Assembly (NCBI RefSeq): GCF_032399705.1
Contig: NZ_CP135922.1
Location: 2,232,001-2,296,000 of the forward strand
Reading direction: 5' to 3'
Source: Paenibacillus sp. BIC5C1
GTDB taxonomy: Bacteria > Bacillota > Bacilli > Paenibacillales > Paenibacillaceae
DNA length: 64,000 nt
Both the position numbers and the translations under genes were made by a program. Shown here one piece after another: positions 15,726 through 24,705 of the stretch. Under the pieces are notes generated by a model that was given only the letters and a program-made list of their open reading frames with translations, was not told where the DNA came from and made no database searches. The stretch's first letter is position 1, and each line of letters opens with the position of its first letter.

Positions 15726-18101
15726 ATGAAACTTCAATATGACAAACCTGCACATGTATGGACCGAAGGGCTTCCCATAGGTAATGGCCGTCTTGGCGGC
15801 ATGATCTTTGGTGGGGTGGAGCAGGAGAAAATCAGCTTGAATGAGGACACATTGTGGTCCGGTTATCCGAAGGATGGCAGTAATCCTGGCGCAAAGGACG
15901 CTCTACCAAAGGTTCGCAAGCTGTTACAGGAGGAACGTTATACGGAAGCAGACACGCTGACCAAAGAGATGTTGGGTCCGTACACCCAGTCCTATCTTCC
16001 TTTCGGGGATTTACTCCTGCGTTTTGAGCACGGGGACATCCACCATTCCTACAAGCGGACGCTGGATATAGAAAATGCAGTGCACAGCCTTGAATATCAG
16101 ATTGGCCATGTGATCTATACCCGTGAAATGTTTGCTTCGCATCCTGATCAGGTACTTGTACTGCGGCTGGCTGCAAGTGTGGAAGGTGCGCTGAATGTAC
16201 ATGCGTCACTGGATAGCCCGCTTCGGCATGCGACTAGTGTTAGGGAAGGCCGCTTTGTTCTGGAAGGAACAGCCCCGGAGCATGTCGATCCCAGCTACTT
16301 TGCAAGCGACGATCCGATCCGATACGGGGACCCCGGAAATAACAAGGGCATGGTGTTTGAAGGCCAGTTAGCGGTGAGGACAGTGGACGGACAGGTAACG
16401 GTGGATGGCAGTGGAATTCATGTATTGGGTGCGACAACGGCAACCTTTTATTTCAGTGCGGCTACAAGTTTTAATGGTATGGATGCCATTCCAGGAGTTG
16501 AGGGAAAAGATGCTTCCTTCACTGCAAGTTCATTTCTGAATGAGGCAGTAGCCAAGCCATATGACAGCCTGCTTGACTCACATATTGCGGATTATCGTTT
16601 GCTATTTGATCGGGTGAAGCTTCAGCTTGGGAATTCACCTGCTCCAGAGCAGATGTCCACGGAACAGCGGATTACCACCTATGGGGCGGAGGATCCGGGG
16701 CTTGTGGAACTTCTCTTCCATTATGGGCGCTACTTGCTGATCGCAAGCTCCCGTCCGGGAACGCAGGCTGCAAATCTTCAAGGCATATGGAATGCAGTAA
16801 CTCGTCCTCCCTGGAGCAGTAATTACACGTTGAATATTAATACTGAAATGAACTATTGGCCGGCTGAAATATGCAATTTGGCTGAATGCCATGAGCCCTT
16901 GATGGACTTGATCAGCCATTTGGCGAAGAAGGGCGTTGAGACCGCACAGGTCAACTATGGTACCCGCGGCTGGACCACGCATCATAACACGGATATCTGG
17001 GGGCAGACGGCACCGGTGGGCAATTATGGTGACGGTGATCCAAGCTGGGCTTTCTGGCCGATGGGAGGTATTTGGCTGACCCAGCATTTATGGGAGCATT
17101 ATGCCTTCAGCGGAGACGAGACATATTTGCGTGATTCCGCTTATCCAGTAATGAAGGAAGCTGCGCTGTTCGCACTGGACTGGCTCATTGACGATGGTAG
17201 CGGTCACCTTGTGACTTCGCCTTCGACTTCGCCGGAGCATAAATTCCGGACAGCGGAAGGCGTAGCAGCGGTCAGTCCGGGTTCAACCATGGATATCTCA
17301 TTAATCTGGGAGTTGCTCACAAACTGTATTGAAGCCTCGGAAATACTTGGAACGGATCTGCATTTCAGAAATGAGCTGGTGAGCATCCGCGAACGTCTTC
17401 TGCCGCTGCAAATCGGGAAATATGGTCAATTGCAGGAGTGGTCGAAGGACTATGAGGATGAGGACATTTACCACCGGCATACCTCGCATCTGGTAGGCGT
17501 GTATCCGGGTCGACAGCTTTCGGACGAAGAGACACCAGAGTTGTTTGTCGCTGCCAGAACCTCCCTTGAGCGACGGGGAGACGAAAGCACGGGCTGGAGC
17601 CTGGGATGGCGTGTTGCCCTTTGGAGTCGTTTCAGGGAGGGAAATCGCTCCCTGCATCTGCTCTCCAATATGCTGCGCCTCGTCAGAGATGGAGCGTCGG
17701 AGCACTACAACCATGGCGGTGTATATCCGAATCTTCTGGGCGCACATCCTCCGTTTCAGATCGACGGCAACTTCGCGGCCTCTGCCGGGATAGCTGAGAT
17801 GCTGCTGCAATCTCACCGTCCTTATATGGAACTGCTGCCTGCATTGCCGGATGCTTGGCAGCAGGGCAGCGTTTCCGGTCTGCGTGCCCGAGGTGGATTT
17901 GAGGTCAGCATCCGGTGGGACAACGGACAACTTGAAGAAGCGTATATCACTTCACATCTGGGCCGGGACTGTGTGCTTAGAGGTGAAGGCCCAATTGTGG
18001 TAATGCTTGAAGGCAGCGTGGTTGAAACGGAGGACACCGATTCAAATATCATAATTTTCCCTACATCTGCGGGACGTACTTACAAGATTAAGTTGAGTTA
18101 A
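15726..18101 (+). CDS. GH95 family alpha-L-fucosidase (cytoplasmic)
   Basis: A 791-residue GH95 enzyme. The family is mainly inverting alpha-1,2-L-fucosidases, with some alpha-L-galactosidases. Motifs include LPIGNGRLGGMIFGG near the start, NEDTLWSG, NINTEMNYW with Asn370 and Asn372 (the pair that activates water), SPEH with Glu504 (general acid), and IDGNF with Asp680. All four residues known as catalytic in Bifidobacterium AfcA have counterparts. ATG 15726 is chosen because GGGAG lies 7 nt upstream; a GTG at 15720 is also in frame. No signal peptide or anchor is present. Its position directly after GH110 suggests successive removal of alpha-1,3-Gal and alpha-1,2-Fuc from the same imported oligosaccharides. 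Confidence 0.93.
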   Translation: MKLQYDKPAHVWTEGLPIGNGRLGGMIFGGVEQEKISLNEDTLWSGYPKDGSNPGAKDALPKVRKLLQEERYTEADTLTKEMLGPYTQSYLPFGDLLLRFEHGDIHHSYKRTLDIENAVHSLEYQIGHVIYTREMFASHPDQVLVLRLAASVEGALNVHASLDSPLRHATSVREGRFVLEGTAPEHVDPSYFASDDPIRYGDPGNNKGMVFEGQLAVRTVDGQVTVDGSGIHVLGATTATFYFSAATSFNGMDAIPGVEGKDASFTASSFLNEAVAKPYDSLLDSHIADYRLLFDRVKLQLGNSPAPEQMSTEQRITTYGAEDPGLVELLFHYGRYLLIASSRPGTQAANLQGIWNAVTRPPWSSNYTLNINTEMNYWPAEICNLAECHEPLMDLISHLAKKGVETAQVNYGTRGWTTHHNTDIWGQTAPVGNYGDGDPSWAFWPMGGIWLTQHLWEHYAFSGDETYLRDSAYPVMKEAALFALDWLIDDGSGHLVTSPSTSPEHKFRTAEGVAAVSPGSTMDISLIWELLTNCIEASEILGTDLHFRNELVSIRERLLPLQIGKYGQLQEWSKDYEDEDIYHRHTSHLVGVYPGRQLSDEETPELFVAARTSLERRGDESTGWSLGWRVALWSRFREGNRSLHLLSNMLRLVRDGASEHYNHGGVYPNLLGAHPPFQIDGNFAASAGIAEMLLQSHRPYMELLPALPDAWQQGSVSGLRARGGFEVSIRWDNGQLEEAYITSHLGRDCVLRGEGPIVVMLEGSVVETEDTDSNIIIFPTSAGRTYKIKLS

Positions 18102-18233
18102 ATCGCGTTATGGATCGGAAGATCGTTGCATGGAAAATGCTCTATTCGGTCTTTATAATGAGGGCAGACTTGGGCTGGAGAGACATAACCAGCTCCGCTC
18201 AGGGCATAGCATGCAACAATAAGGAGGCATATG

Positions 18234-20288
18234 ATGCTAACTAGCGATACAGCCGTACAAGTGCAGCAACAGAATGTTAATCTTGTAAGCGTTACAAATG
18301 GGCACGTGAGCCTGGAGATCAATCTTGAAAATGGTGAAGTGTCCTGTATCGGCAGGCATTCTTCCCATGTGAAGGGCGTTCGTAGTGCTTTTCGCTGGCA
18401 GGGCCGGGAATACAGCACGGATCATTATCAGAACCATGAGTTGACGGCACAGGAAGATATTGTTCGAGAAGGATTTGGAAAAGGCATCCGCTTGGTTGTT
18501 CTGCATACAGCCTCGTTGCTGCCGCAACTGGAGCAGCATTTCTATATGTATGAATCCTCACCGTTTGTACTGGTGCAGACCGCTGTAGTCGGCGATGAAG
18601 AGATTAAGGCAAATCGCATGGCTGTCATCCAATCCAAAACCATATCACTCGGCGGAGAATCGGGCCAGGAAGAACCAAGCATTCTGCGTGTTCCGTTTGA
18701 TAACGATAAATGGGTCAGATATACGGTGGTTAAGCCGCCGCTTGATGTGGAGAGTTACGAGGCGGCAGCCTTGTTCGCGCCCGACAGCCGCCGGGGAATT
18801 GTGATGGGTTCCCTTACGCATAAGGTATGGAAAACAGGGATTCGTATACAAAGCGAAAAAAGCGGACTTATCGAGGGACTTGATCTGTACGGCGGTGCCG
18901 TGAGTGAACTGACTCGCGATTCCCAGCCTCATGGTTATGTGAAGGGAAAAAGAGTGGAATCTCCATTGGTATTCGTCGGATTCTATGAAGACTACCGTGA
19001 AGGCCTTGAAGCTTACGGTCAGGCGAATACCTGGATTGAGGCTCAATTATCTTGGGAGGGCGGTGTTCCGATCGGATGGAACAGCTGGTCTGCAGCCATG
19101 AGTGATCTGGACTATGATCTGTATACAGCGACCAGCGATTTTCTGAAAAATGAAGTACAGCCGCTTGGATTCGAGAATGAGGATACGTTATACATCAACT
19201 TTGATGCTTTCTGGGATAATTTTACGCCGGAAGAGATGAAGAGTGCGCTGGAACGAGTGCGGCAAAATGGACATAGAGCCGGAACATACTGGACCCCATT
19301 TGCCTTTTGGGGAGGGCCTGATCAGTTCGGTCAGGCGGTTGAAGGAACGAACGGCAAATACACCTATGCAGATATTCTGCTGCGTGACAGTGAGGGCGAA
19401 ATTCTGCCAGATGTAGACGGTGGCCTGGCGATAGACCCGACACATCCTGGCAACCTGAAAAGAATCGACTGGTTCACGGATAAATTCATCTCCGAAGGTT
19501 TCGAATATATCAAACTGGATTTCTTGGCACATGGCTCGTTGGAAGGACAGCACCACAATTCGGATATTACAACAGGGATAGCAGCTTATCACTATGGCAT
19601 GTCTTATTTGCAGCATAAGCTCTCGCCAGAAGTAATCGGACGGCCATTTTTCATAAACTTGTCCATCGCTCCATTATTTCCATATGCGTTTGCCCACAGC
19701 CGCCGTATTTCCTGTGATGTCTTCGGTACACTTGCGGATACGGAATATATGCTGAACTCGCTGACACACGGTTGGTGGATGAGCAATACGCTCTATCGCT
19801 ACAATGATCCTGATCATTCGGTGTTATACAAGAGCTTCAACCAGGAAGCTACCGGCTGGCATGAAGGACGTAGCCGCCTGACTGCTTCAGTCATTGCTGG
19901 TACGGTGCTTCTACTCGGGGATGACTTCCGTAAAGAGGAAGCTGCCGAACGAGCAAAAGAGTGGCTAGGTAACAAGGAGATTTTGAACGTTGCTCGTATG
20001 GGCAAAACCTACCGTCCAGTAGAAGGTGATTTTGGGAAGCTGTCTTCTGATGTGTTTGTCCTTGAATCGCCGGAAGAGAAAAGTTTCTATCTCGCTGTTT
20101 TCAACTTTGATGCTGAACAAGCTGCGGTGAAATCCATCTCGCTGGAGCGGGCCGGGCTAAACGCCAATGCCGTATACAGCTTGCAGGACCTGTGGGAAGG
20201 CTCACAAGGGGAAACGTCTGGAGAGCTTACGGTCTCACTGGAACCGGCGGAATCCAAAATCTTCAGATTGACCGTGAAGGGAAACTGA
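18234..20288 (+). CDS. Clan GH-D-like glycosidase, probable alpha-galactosidase relative (cytoplasmic)
   Basis: A 684-residue enzyme with an N-terminal beta-sandwich and a (beta/alpha)8 barrel opening at PIGWNSW (about residue 280). The strand motif YIKLDFLAHG gives Asp429 as likely nucleophile, and RRISCDVFG gives Asp495 as likely acid/base, as in GH27 and GH36. The sequences around these motifs differ from classical GH36 (which has KWDMNR and SDNTD), so it belongs to a distinct branch and the substrate is open. It is clearly homologous to the catalytic part of the large surface enzyme at 24706-29268. AAGGAGG at 18221-18227 fits ATG 18234 (6 nt) better than ATG 18231. No signal peptide. Confidence 0.82.
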   Translation: MLTSDTAVQVQQQNVNLVSVTNGHVSLEINLENGEVSCIGRHSSHVKGVRSAFRWQGREYSTDHYQNHELTAQEDIVREGFGKGIRLVVLHTASLLPQLEQHFYMYESSPFVLVQTAVVGDEEIKANRMAVIQSKTISLGGESGQEEPSILRVPFDNDKWVRYTVVKPPLDVESYEAAALFAPDSRRGIVMGSLTHKVWKTGIRIQSEKSGLIEGLDLYGGAVSELTRDSQPHGYVKGKRVESPLVFVGFYEDYREGLEAYGQANTWIEAQLSWEGGVPIGWNSWSAAMSDLDYDLYTATSDFLKNEVQPLGFENEDTLYINFDAFWDNFTPEEMKSALERVRQNGHRAGTYWTPFAFWGGPDQFGQAVEGTNGKYTYADILLRDSEGEILPDVDGGLAIDPTHPGNLKRIDWFTDKFISEGFEYIKLDFLAHGSLEGQHHNSDITTGIAAYHYGMSYLQHKLSPEVIGRPFFINLSIAPLFPYAFAHSRRISCDVFGTLADTEYMLNSLTHGWWMSNTLYRYNDPDHSVLYKSFNQEATGWHEGRSRLTASVIAGTVLLLGDDFRKEEAAERAKEWLGNKEILNVARMGKTYRPVEGDFGKLSSDVFVLESPEEKSFYLAVFNFDAEQAAVKSISLERAGLNANAVYSLQDLWEGSQGETSGELTVSLEPAESKIFRLTVKGN

Positions 20289-20344
20289 CCTGGGCGAAAT
20301 GAAAGTCCAGAGCTTTGATCGGTTTTAGGATATAAAAACAAAGT

Positions 20345-20382
20345 CAAACGCGCGCTTTTGTATCTCACAGATCGCGCGTTTG
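20345..20382. repeat. Perfect inverted repeat between two glycosidase genes
   Basis: CAAACGCGCG (20345-20354) and CGCGCGTTTG (20373-20382) form a 10-bp GC-rich stem with an 18-nt loop. The following TCTATTTT is a poor T tract, so it could be a weak terminator, an mRNA-processing or stabilising hairpin, or an operator. It lies in the 153-nt gap between the GH-D-like and the second GH95 gene. Confidence 0.7.
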
Positions 20383-20441
20383 TCTATTTTGGGAATGAGT
20401 CTATTTCTAAAGATAAACAATATTGGACTGGAGGATATGAT

Positions 20442-22772
20442 ATGAACGATTTTACTTTGTGGTATTCAACCCCTGCAGCGGATTGGTCTCAAGGCCTGCC
20501 TTTGGGCAATGGAAGAATAGGGGCAGTTGTCATGGCGTCTTCGCATCAAGAAGTATGGAGTATGAGCGAGGTCACCTACTGGTCGGGTCGAATTGATCCG
20601 GAGCACCCTTCCGAAGGAGGCAAGGCTGCACTGCAAGAGATGCGAGATCATTTCTTCTCCGGCGATTATGATGAAGGAGATCGTCTTGCCAAGCAGCAAC
20701 TACAGCCAAAGAAACGTAATTTCGGCACCCATCTTGGATTATGTGATGTTGTAATTGATTTTGGGAAAAAGAATTCGAGTTCTGATGAAGTTGGAAGCTT
20801 CCAACGTGAGTTGGATCTGACTCATGCGCTGGCCGGAGCGTTCTGGAAGGATGACGAAATCACAATTCTTCGTGAAGTTTTTGCTTCTCACGCCGATGAT
20901 ATAGTGGCCTCCAGAGTTTGGAGCGATGCTACTGGTGGCGTATCCTTTACACTTGGTTTGCAGGCAGGCACGGAATCTTTCAAGGTTATAGCCTTAGATG
21001 ACAACACACTTGAATTCCAAGGGCAGGCAACGGAAAATGTACATAGTGATGGGACTTGCGGTGTATGGGCCAAGGGTTTGGTCAAGTTGGTTATATCCGG
21101 GGGGACCGTCGCAAGTAGTGGTGATCGATTGACTGTGACCGGAGCGGATGAGGCCTGGATTTATTTTAGTGTGAGCACAGATTATCGCCGTACAGATCGG
21201 GGTTGGGAAACAGAGAACGAGTCTACGCTGATGAAGGCTTTAAACAAGGGCTATGCCTTGCTGAGGGAGGATCATATCCGTGATTACGGTGAGCAATATG
21301 ACAAGGTAGATATTCAGTTGGGGCTCAAGGGGAAATCCGGTCTGGCTACTGACCAACGCATTCGTTTGTTGGAACAGGGTGAGGGGAATGAAGATCCGCA
21401 GCTGTTTGCATTATTTTTTCAATATGGACGGTATCTGACCATTGCGGGCTCTCGTGAGAACTCACCGCTGCCACTCCATCTCCAGGGAATCTGGAATGAC
21501 GGTGAAGCGTGCCGAATGGGCTGGAGCTGTGATTATCACCTTGATATGAATACCCAGATGAATTATTACCCCACAGAGATTACGAATCTTGGTGAGAGCC
21601 ATCTTCCGTTAATTCGGTATGTTGAGGATTTGGCACAGGCGGGCAGGGAAACGGCTCGTAATCTATATGGATGCGATGGGTGGGTCGCTCATGTCTTCTC
21701 CAATGTATGGGGCTATACGTTGCCTGGATGGGAGACCTCATGGGGGCTGAACGTTACAGGCGGATTATGGCTGGCTACACACCTGATTGAGCATTATGAG
21801 TATAGTCAGGATCGTGTTTTTCTTGAGAATGTGGCCTATCCTGTACTTAAAGAATCGGCGGCCTTCTATCTGGACTACATGTGTGAGCATCCTCAGAACG
21901 GTTGGCTGGTGACGGGTCCTTCCAATTCGCCGGAGAATCATTTCTATCCTGGTAATTCGAGTGAGGCGGCACAGCAGCTGTCCATGGGAACGACAATGGA
22001 CCAGATGCTGGTGCGCAGGCTCTTCGAATTTTGTCTTAATTCAGTTGAACTTTTGAACAAAGACGAGGAACTCGGACGCAAGCTGGAAGAAGCAATCAGC
22101 AAACTTCCACCTCTACAGATTGGCAAGAAAGGCCAGTTACAGGAGTGGCTGGAGGATTATGAGGAGGTGCAGCCGGAGCATCGGCATTTGTCTCATATGT
22201 ATGCGCTGTATCCGGACAATCAGATTACACCTGATCATACACCGGAACTTAGTGCGGCAGCACGAGTAACGCTTGAGAACCGTATGGTCCAGGAAGAGCT
22301 GGAGGATGTTGAATTTACAGCTGCTTTGTTTGGACTGGGTTTTGCGAGATTGCACGATGGAGAAACGGCATATAAACACCTCTCACATTTGATCGGCGGT
22401 CTGTGCTTCGATAATCTGTTCACCTATTCCAAATCCGGAATTGCTGGAGCAGAGAGTAATATTTTCGTCGTTGATGGAAATTTCGGCGGTACAGCTGTCT
22501 TAGCGGAGATGCTGCTGCAAAGTTATGCGGGCGAAATTCACCTTCTCCCAGCGCTGCCACAGGCATGGAGCACGGGCTCGATAACCGGGTTGAGAGCAAA
22601 AGGAAATGCCGAGGTTGATATCGCCTGGGAGAATGGAAAGCTGACTTCAACTAACATTCACACGTTCTCGCCAGGAACGTTCACCATTTGTTGGGGCAAG
22701 CATAGAGCGATCCTTCATGCCGAAGCAGGCGAAAGTTACTATTTCAATAGCGAGCTGGAGTTGGTAAAATAA
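20442..22772 (+). CDS. GH95 family glycosidase, variant active site (cytoplasmic)
   Basis: A second GH95 protein, 776 residues, with LPLGNGRIGAVVM at the start and the family layout throughout. The general-acid equivalent Glu498 (SPENHF) and Asp678 (VDGNFGG) are kept. In the Asn-x-Asn motif, however, the first Asn is replaced: LDMNTQMNYYP has Asp368 and Asn370, where the neighbour GH95 has Asn370 and Asn372. This could change base chemistry or substrate, for example toward another alpha-L-sugar. ATG 20442 has GGAGG 7 nt upstream; upstream in-frame TTG 20358 falls inside the inverted repeat loop and lacks a ribosome binding site. No signal peptide. Confidence 0.88.
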   Translation: MNDFTLWYSTPAADWSQGLPLGNGRIGAVVMASSHQEVWSMSEVTYWSGRIDPEHPSEGGKAALQEMRDHFFSGDYDEGDRLAKQQLQPKKRNFGTHLGLCDVVIDFGKKNSSSDEVGSFQRELDLTHALAGAFWKDDEITILREVFASHADDIVASRVWSDATGGVSFTLGLQAGTESFKVIALDDNTLEFQGQATENVHSDGTCGVWAKGLVKLVISGGTVASSGDRLTVTGADEAWIYFSVSTDYRRTDRGWETENESTLMKALNKGYALLREDHIRDYGEQYDKVDIQLGLKGKSGLATDQRIRLLEQGEGNEDPQLFALFFQYGRYLTIAGSRENSPLPLHLQGIWNDGEACRMGWSCDYHLDMNTQMNYYPTEITNLGESHLPLIRYVEDLAQAGRETARNLYGCDGWVAHVFSNVWGYTLPGWETSWGLNVTGGLWLATHLIEHYEYSQDRVFLENVAYPVLKESAAFYLDYMCEHPQNGWLVTGPSNSPENHFYPGNSSEAAQQLSMGTTMDQMLVRRLFEFCLNSVELLNKDEELGRKLEEAISKLPPLQIGKKGQLQEWLEDYEEVQPEHRHLSHMYALYPDNQITPDHTPELSAAARVTLENRMVQEELEDVEFTAALFGLGFARLHDGETAYKHLSHLIGGLCFDNLFTYSKSGIAGAESNIFVVDGNFGGTAVLAEMLLQSYAGEIHLLPALPQAWSTGSITGLRAKGNAEVDIAWENGKLTSTNIHTFSPGTFTICWGKHRAILHAEAGESYYFNSELELVK

Positions 22773-22872
22773 CGATCTATACTTGAAAATAACTTTCATT
22801 TATATGGACCATGGTCCCACGGGGGGAAAAACATATAATAGAGACAGAAAGAGACAAAGGGAGGGGACGTTG

Positions 22873-24405
22873 ATGTATAGTATTTTTTTGGTAGACGATG
22901 AAGAGCTGGGACTTGAGATGATGAGGGATTATATCCGTTGGGAAGAGATGGGGATCTACATCATGGGAACGGCGAGTAACGGCAGGGAGGCCTTGGAGAA
23001 GATCGAGGCCACCCAGCCTGATATCGTTCTTACTGATGTTCAGATGCCGATAATGAACGGTATTGATCTGGCGAGAAAGATACATGAGAGCTACGATTCG
23101 ATCCAAGTGATGTTTCTGACCGGGCACGATGAATTTCAATATGTAAAATCGGCTATCAACGTAGGGGCCGTAGGATATATGTTAAAACCTTTGGATTTAA
23201 ACGAAATTGAAAGCGTTATCAGTAAAGTTAAACAGCGTTGTGAAGAAGTTGCAATGAAGAACCGTTCCATGGAGGCGGCCAAAGCCAATATCCTGAAGGA
23301 GTTATCTTACGAAAAAAATGAGGATCGTGCTCTTGATCTCGCTTTTAGTTTCAGCCGTCTAACCCGACAACCGGAGACCACCCGATATGCAATGGCTTTG
23401 TTCAGTATCGATCCCAAGGAGGCTGAAGAGGAACAGCAAAGTCTGGAGGAATGTACAGCTCGGCTGGTGTCTTTTCTCGATCATTTCTTCAAAGCGAAGA
23501 ACCTTAAAGCGATCTTTGTGGATTACAAGGAAGGAGAGACAGGTGTATTTATGGAAGCGGCCCAGCAGCCGGGACATTATGCGTGGGAAGACTTGGCTGA
23601 GGCTATTCGTAGTGCCCTGGATTTTACGGTAACGGCAGCTGTGGGCGGACAAGAGACCGAGTTAGCCCATATTCACTGTCTGTACGAACAGACGCGAACC
23701 ATCTTGAACGAACGTTTCTATGAAGGTACAGGCACAATTATTCATGCGGAGACGATTTCGAACCAATTTTATACGGAGCATATGCCCCCTTTTGAACAAA
23801 AGGAATGGTTTGAGGCTATTAACCGACTGGATTTTGAATGGGCCGCACAGAAGCTGCACGGGTATATTGAGGGATTGGCAACACTGCGAGTTAAGAAAAA
23901 AATCATCTGCGACTGGTCAATAGATCTCGTTAATGAGCTGTTGGAGCAGCTTCATAAACCTGTTCCGAAACGGGCTGAGCTGTATCATTCCATCTATAAT
24001 GCACTGACTCTGCATGAGATCGAGGATCTGATTCTCGGTACTGCGGAAGATGCCGTGAGTATGCTGGGTGAGCGGTTTATGGACAAAAATGCAAAGTTGA
24101 TTCACAGGGTCCGTACCCTCATCGATCAGAATTATAATCAGCCGATTACCATCAACAGCCTGTCTGATCAGGTCTATTTGTCACCGAACTATTTGAGATC
24201 CATTTTTAAGGACAAAACAGGGATGACAATTCACGATTATCTGACACGCATCAGACTGGATAAAGCCAGGGAACTGCTGGCTGATGGTTCTCTCAAGATT
24301 CACGATATCGCGCAGAACGTGGGCTATGAAAGTACATCCTATTTTATTTCTCTGTTCTTGAAGACACAGGGCGTAACACCCAACGAATACAGGAAAAGTA
24401 TTTAA
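22873..24405 (+). CDS. YesN-like response regulator (receiver plus AraC DNA-binding domain)
   Basis: A 510-residue regulator. The receiver domain (about 1-120) has the acidic pair in FLVDDE, phospho-acceptor Asp55 (LTDVQMP) and the conserved Lys in MLKPLD. A long middle region follows, then a C-terminal AraC double helix-turn-helix (about 400-508; INSLSDQVYLSPNYLRSIF, then IHDIAQNVGYESTSYFISLF). GGGAGGGG at 22859-22866 supports ATG 22873 over the upstream in-frame ATG 22783. Such regulators are normally paired with a YesM-type kinase encoded next door. Here the only candidate is the kinase at 31626-33383, two large genes away on the opposite strand. Confidence 0.93.
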   Translation: MYSIFLVDDEELGLEMMRDYIRWEEMGIYIMGTASNGREALEKIEATQPDIVLTDVQMPIMNGIDLARKIHESYDSIQVMFLTGHDEFQYVKSAINVGAVGYMLKPLDLNEIESVISKVKQRCEEVAMKNRSMEAAKANILKELSYEKNEDRALDLAFSFSRLTRQPETTRYAMALFSIDPKEAEEEQQSLEECTARLVSFLDHFFKAKNLKAIFVDYKEGETGVFMEAAQQPGHYAWEDLAEAIRSALDFTVTAAVGGQETELAHIHCLYEQTRTILNERFYEGTGTIIHAETISNQFYTEHMPPFEQKEWFEAINRLDFEWAAQKLHGYIEGLATLRVKKKIICDWSIDLVNELLEQLHKPVPKRAELYHSIYNALTLHEIEDLILGTAEDAVSMLGERFMDKNAKLIHRVRTLIDQNYNQPITINSLSDQVYLSPNYLRSIFKDKTGMTIHDYLTRIRLDKARELLADGSLKIHDIAQNVGYESTSYFISLFLKTQGVTPNEYRKSI

Positions 24406-24552
24406 CGATACAGGCTGTTTGGTAATGATGATGTTGATCCTCCTGTTTTCCTTAAACATGATTTGGATAGGTTCCCTCTTACTAACCCATGATATGGCAA
24501 ATGAAAGAGGCTTTCCTGTATGAATAGTAACATTGTGGTATGGAACATCCCC

Positions 24553-24621
24553 CTCCTCCTTTTTACAATTAGGCATATAGGAAAGGAAGGAGGAGAGATG
24601 GGATTTAACAGCTCTTTATGA
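24553..24621 (+). promoter_or_regulatory. Possible leader hairpin and seven-codon leader ORF upstream of the surface GH-D-like gene
   Basis: CTCCTCCTT at 24553-24561 is complementary to AAGGAGGAG at 24587-24595. The second arm is a perfect Shine-Dalgarno sequence for a mini-ORF ATG 24598 to TGA 24619 (MGFNSSL). If transcribed from upstream, the hairpin would hide that ribosome binding site. The stop codon overlaps the cre site. The rest of the 300-nt gap shows no other gene, and I found no convincing terminator after the response regulator. Confidence 0.35.
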
Positions 24622-24632
24622 AAGCGATTACA
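24618..24632 (+). promoter_or_regulatory. Catabolite-responsive element (cre) upstream of the surface GH-D-like gene
   Basis: ATGAAAGCGATTACA matches the cre consensus WTGNAANCGNWNNCW at all defined positions, 74 nt before the proposed start codon. Confidence 0.65.
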
Positions 24633-24705
24633 GATAATGGCTGTGAACCACTGCAGGATAGGCATATGGAGACCTAACTCAATCATAAGAAAATGGAGGC
24701 ATGTT

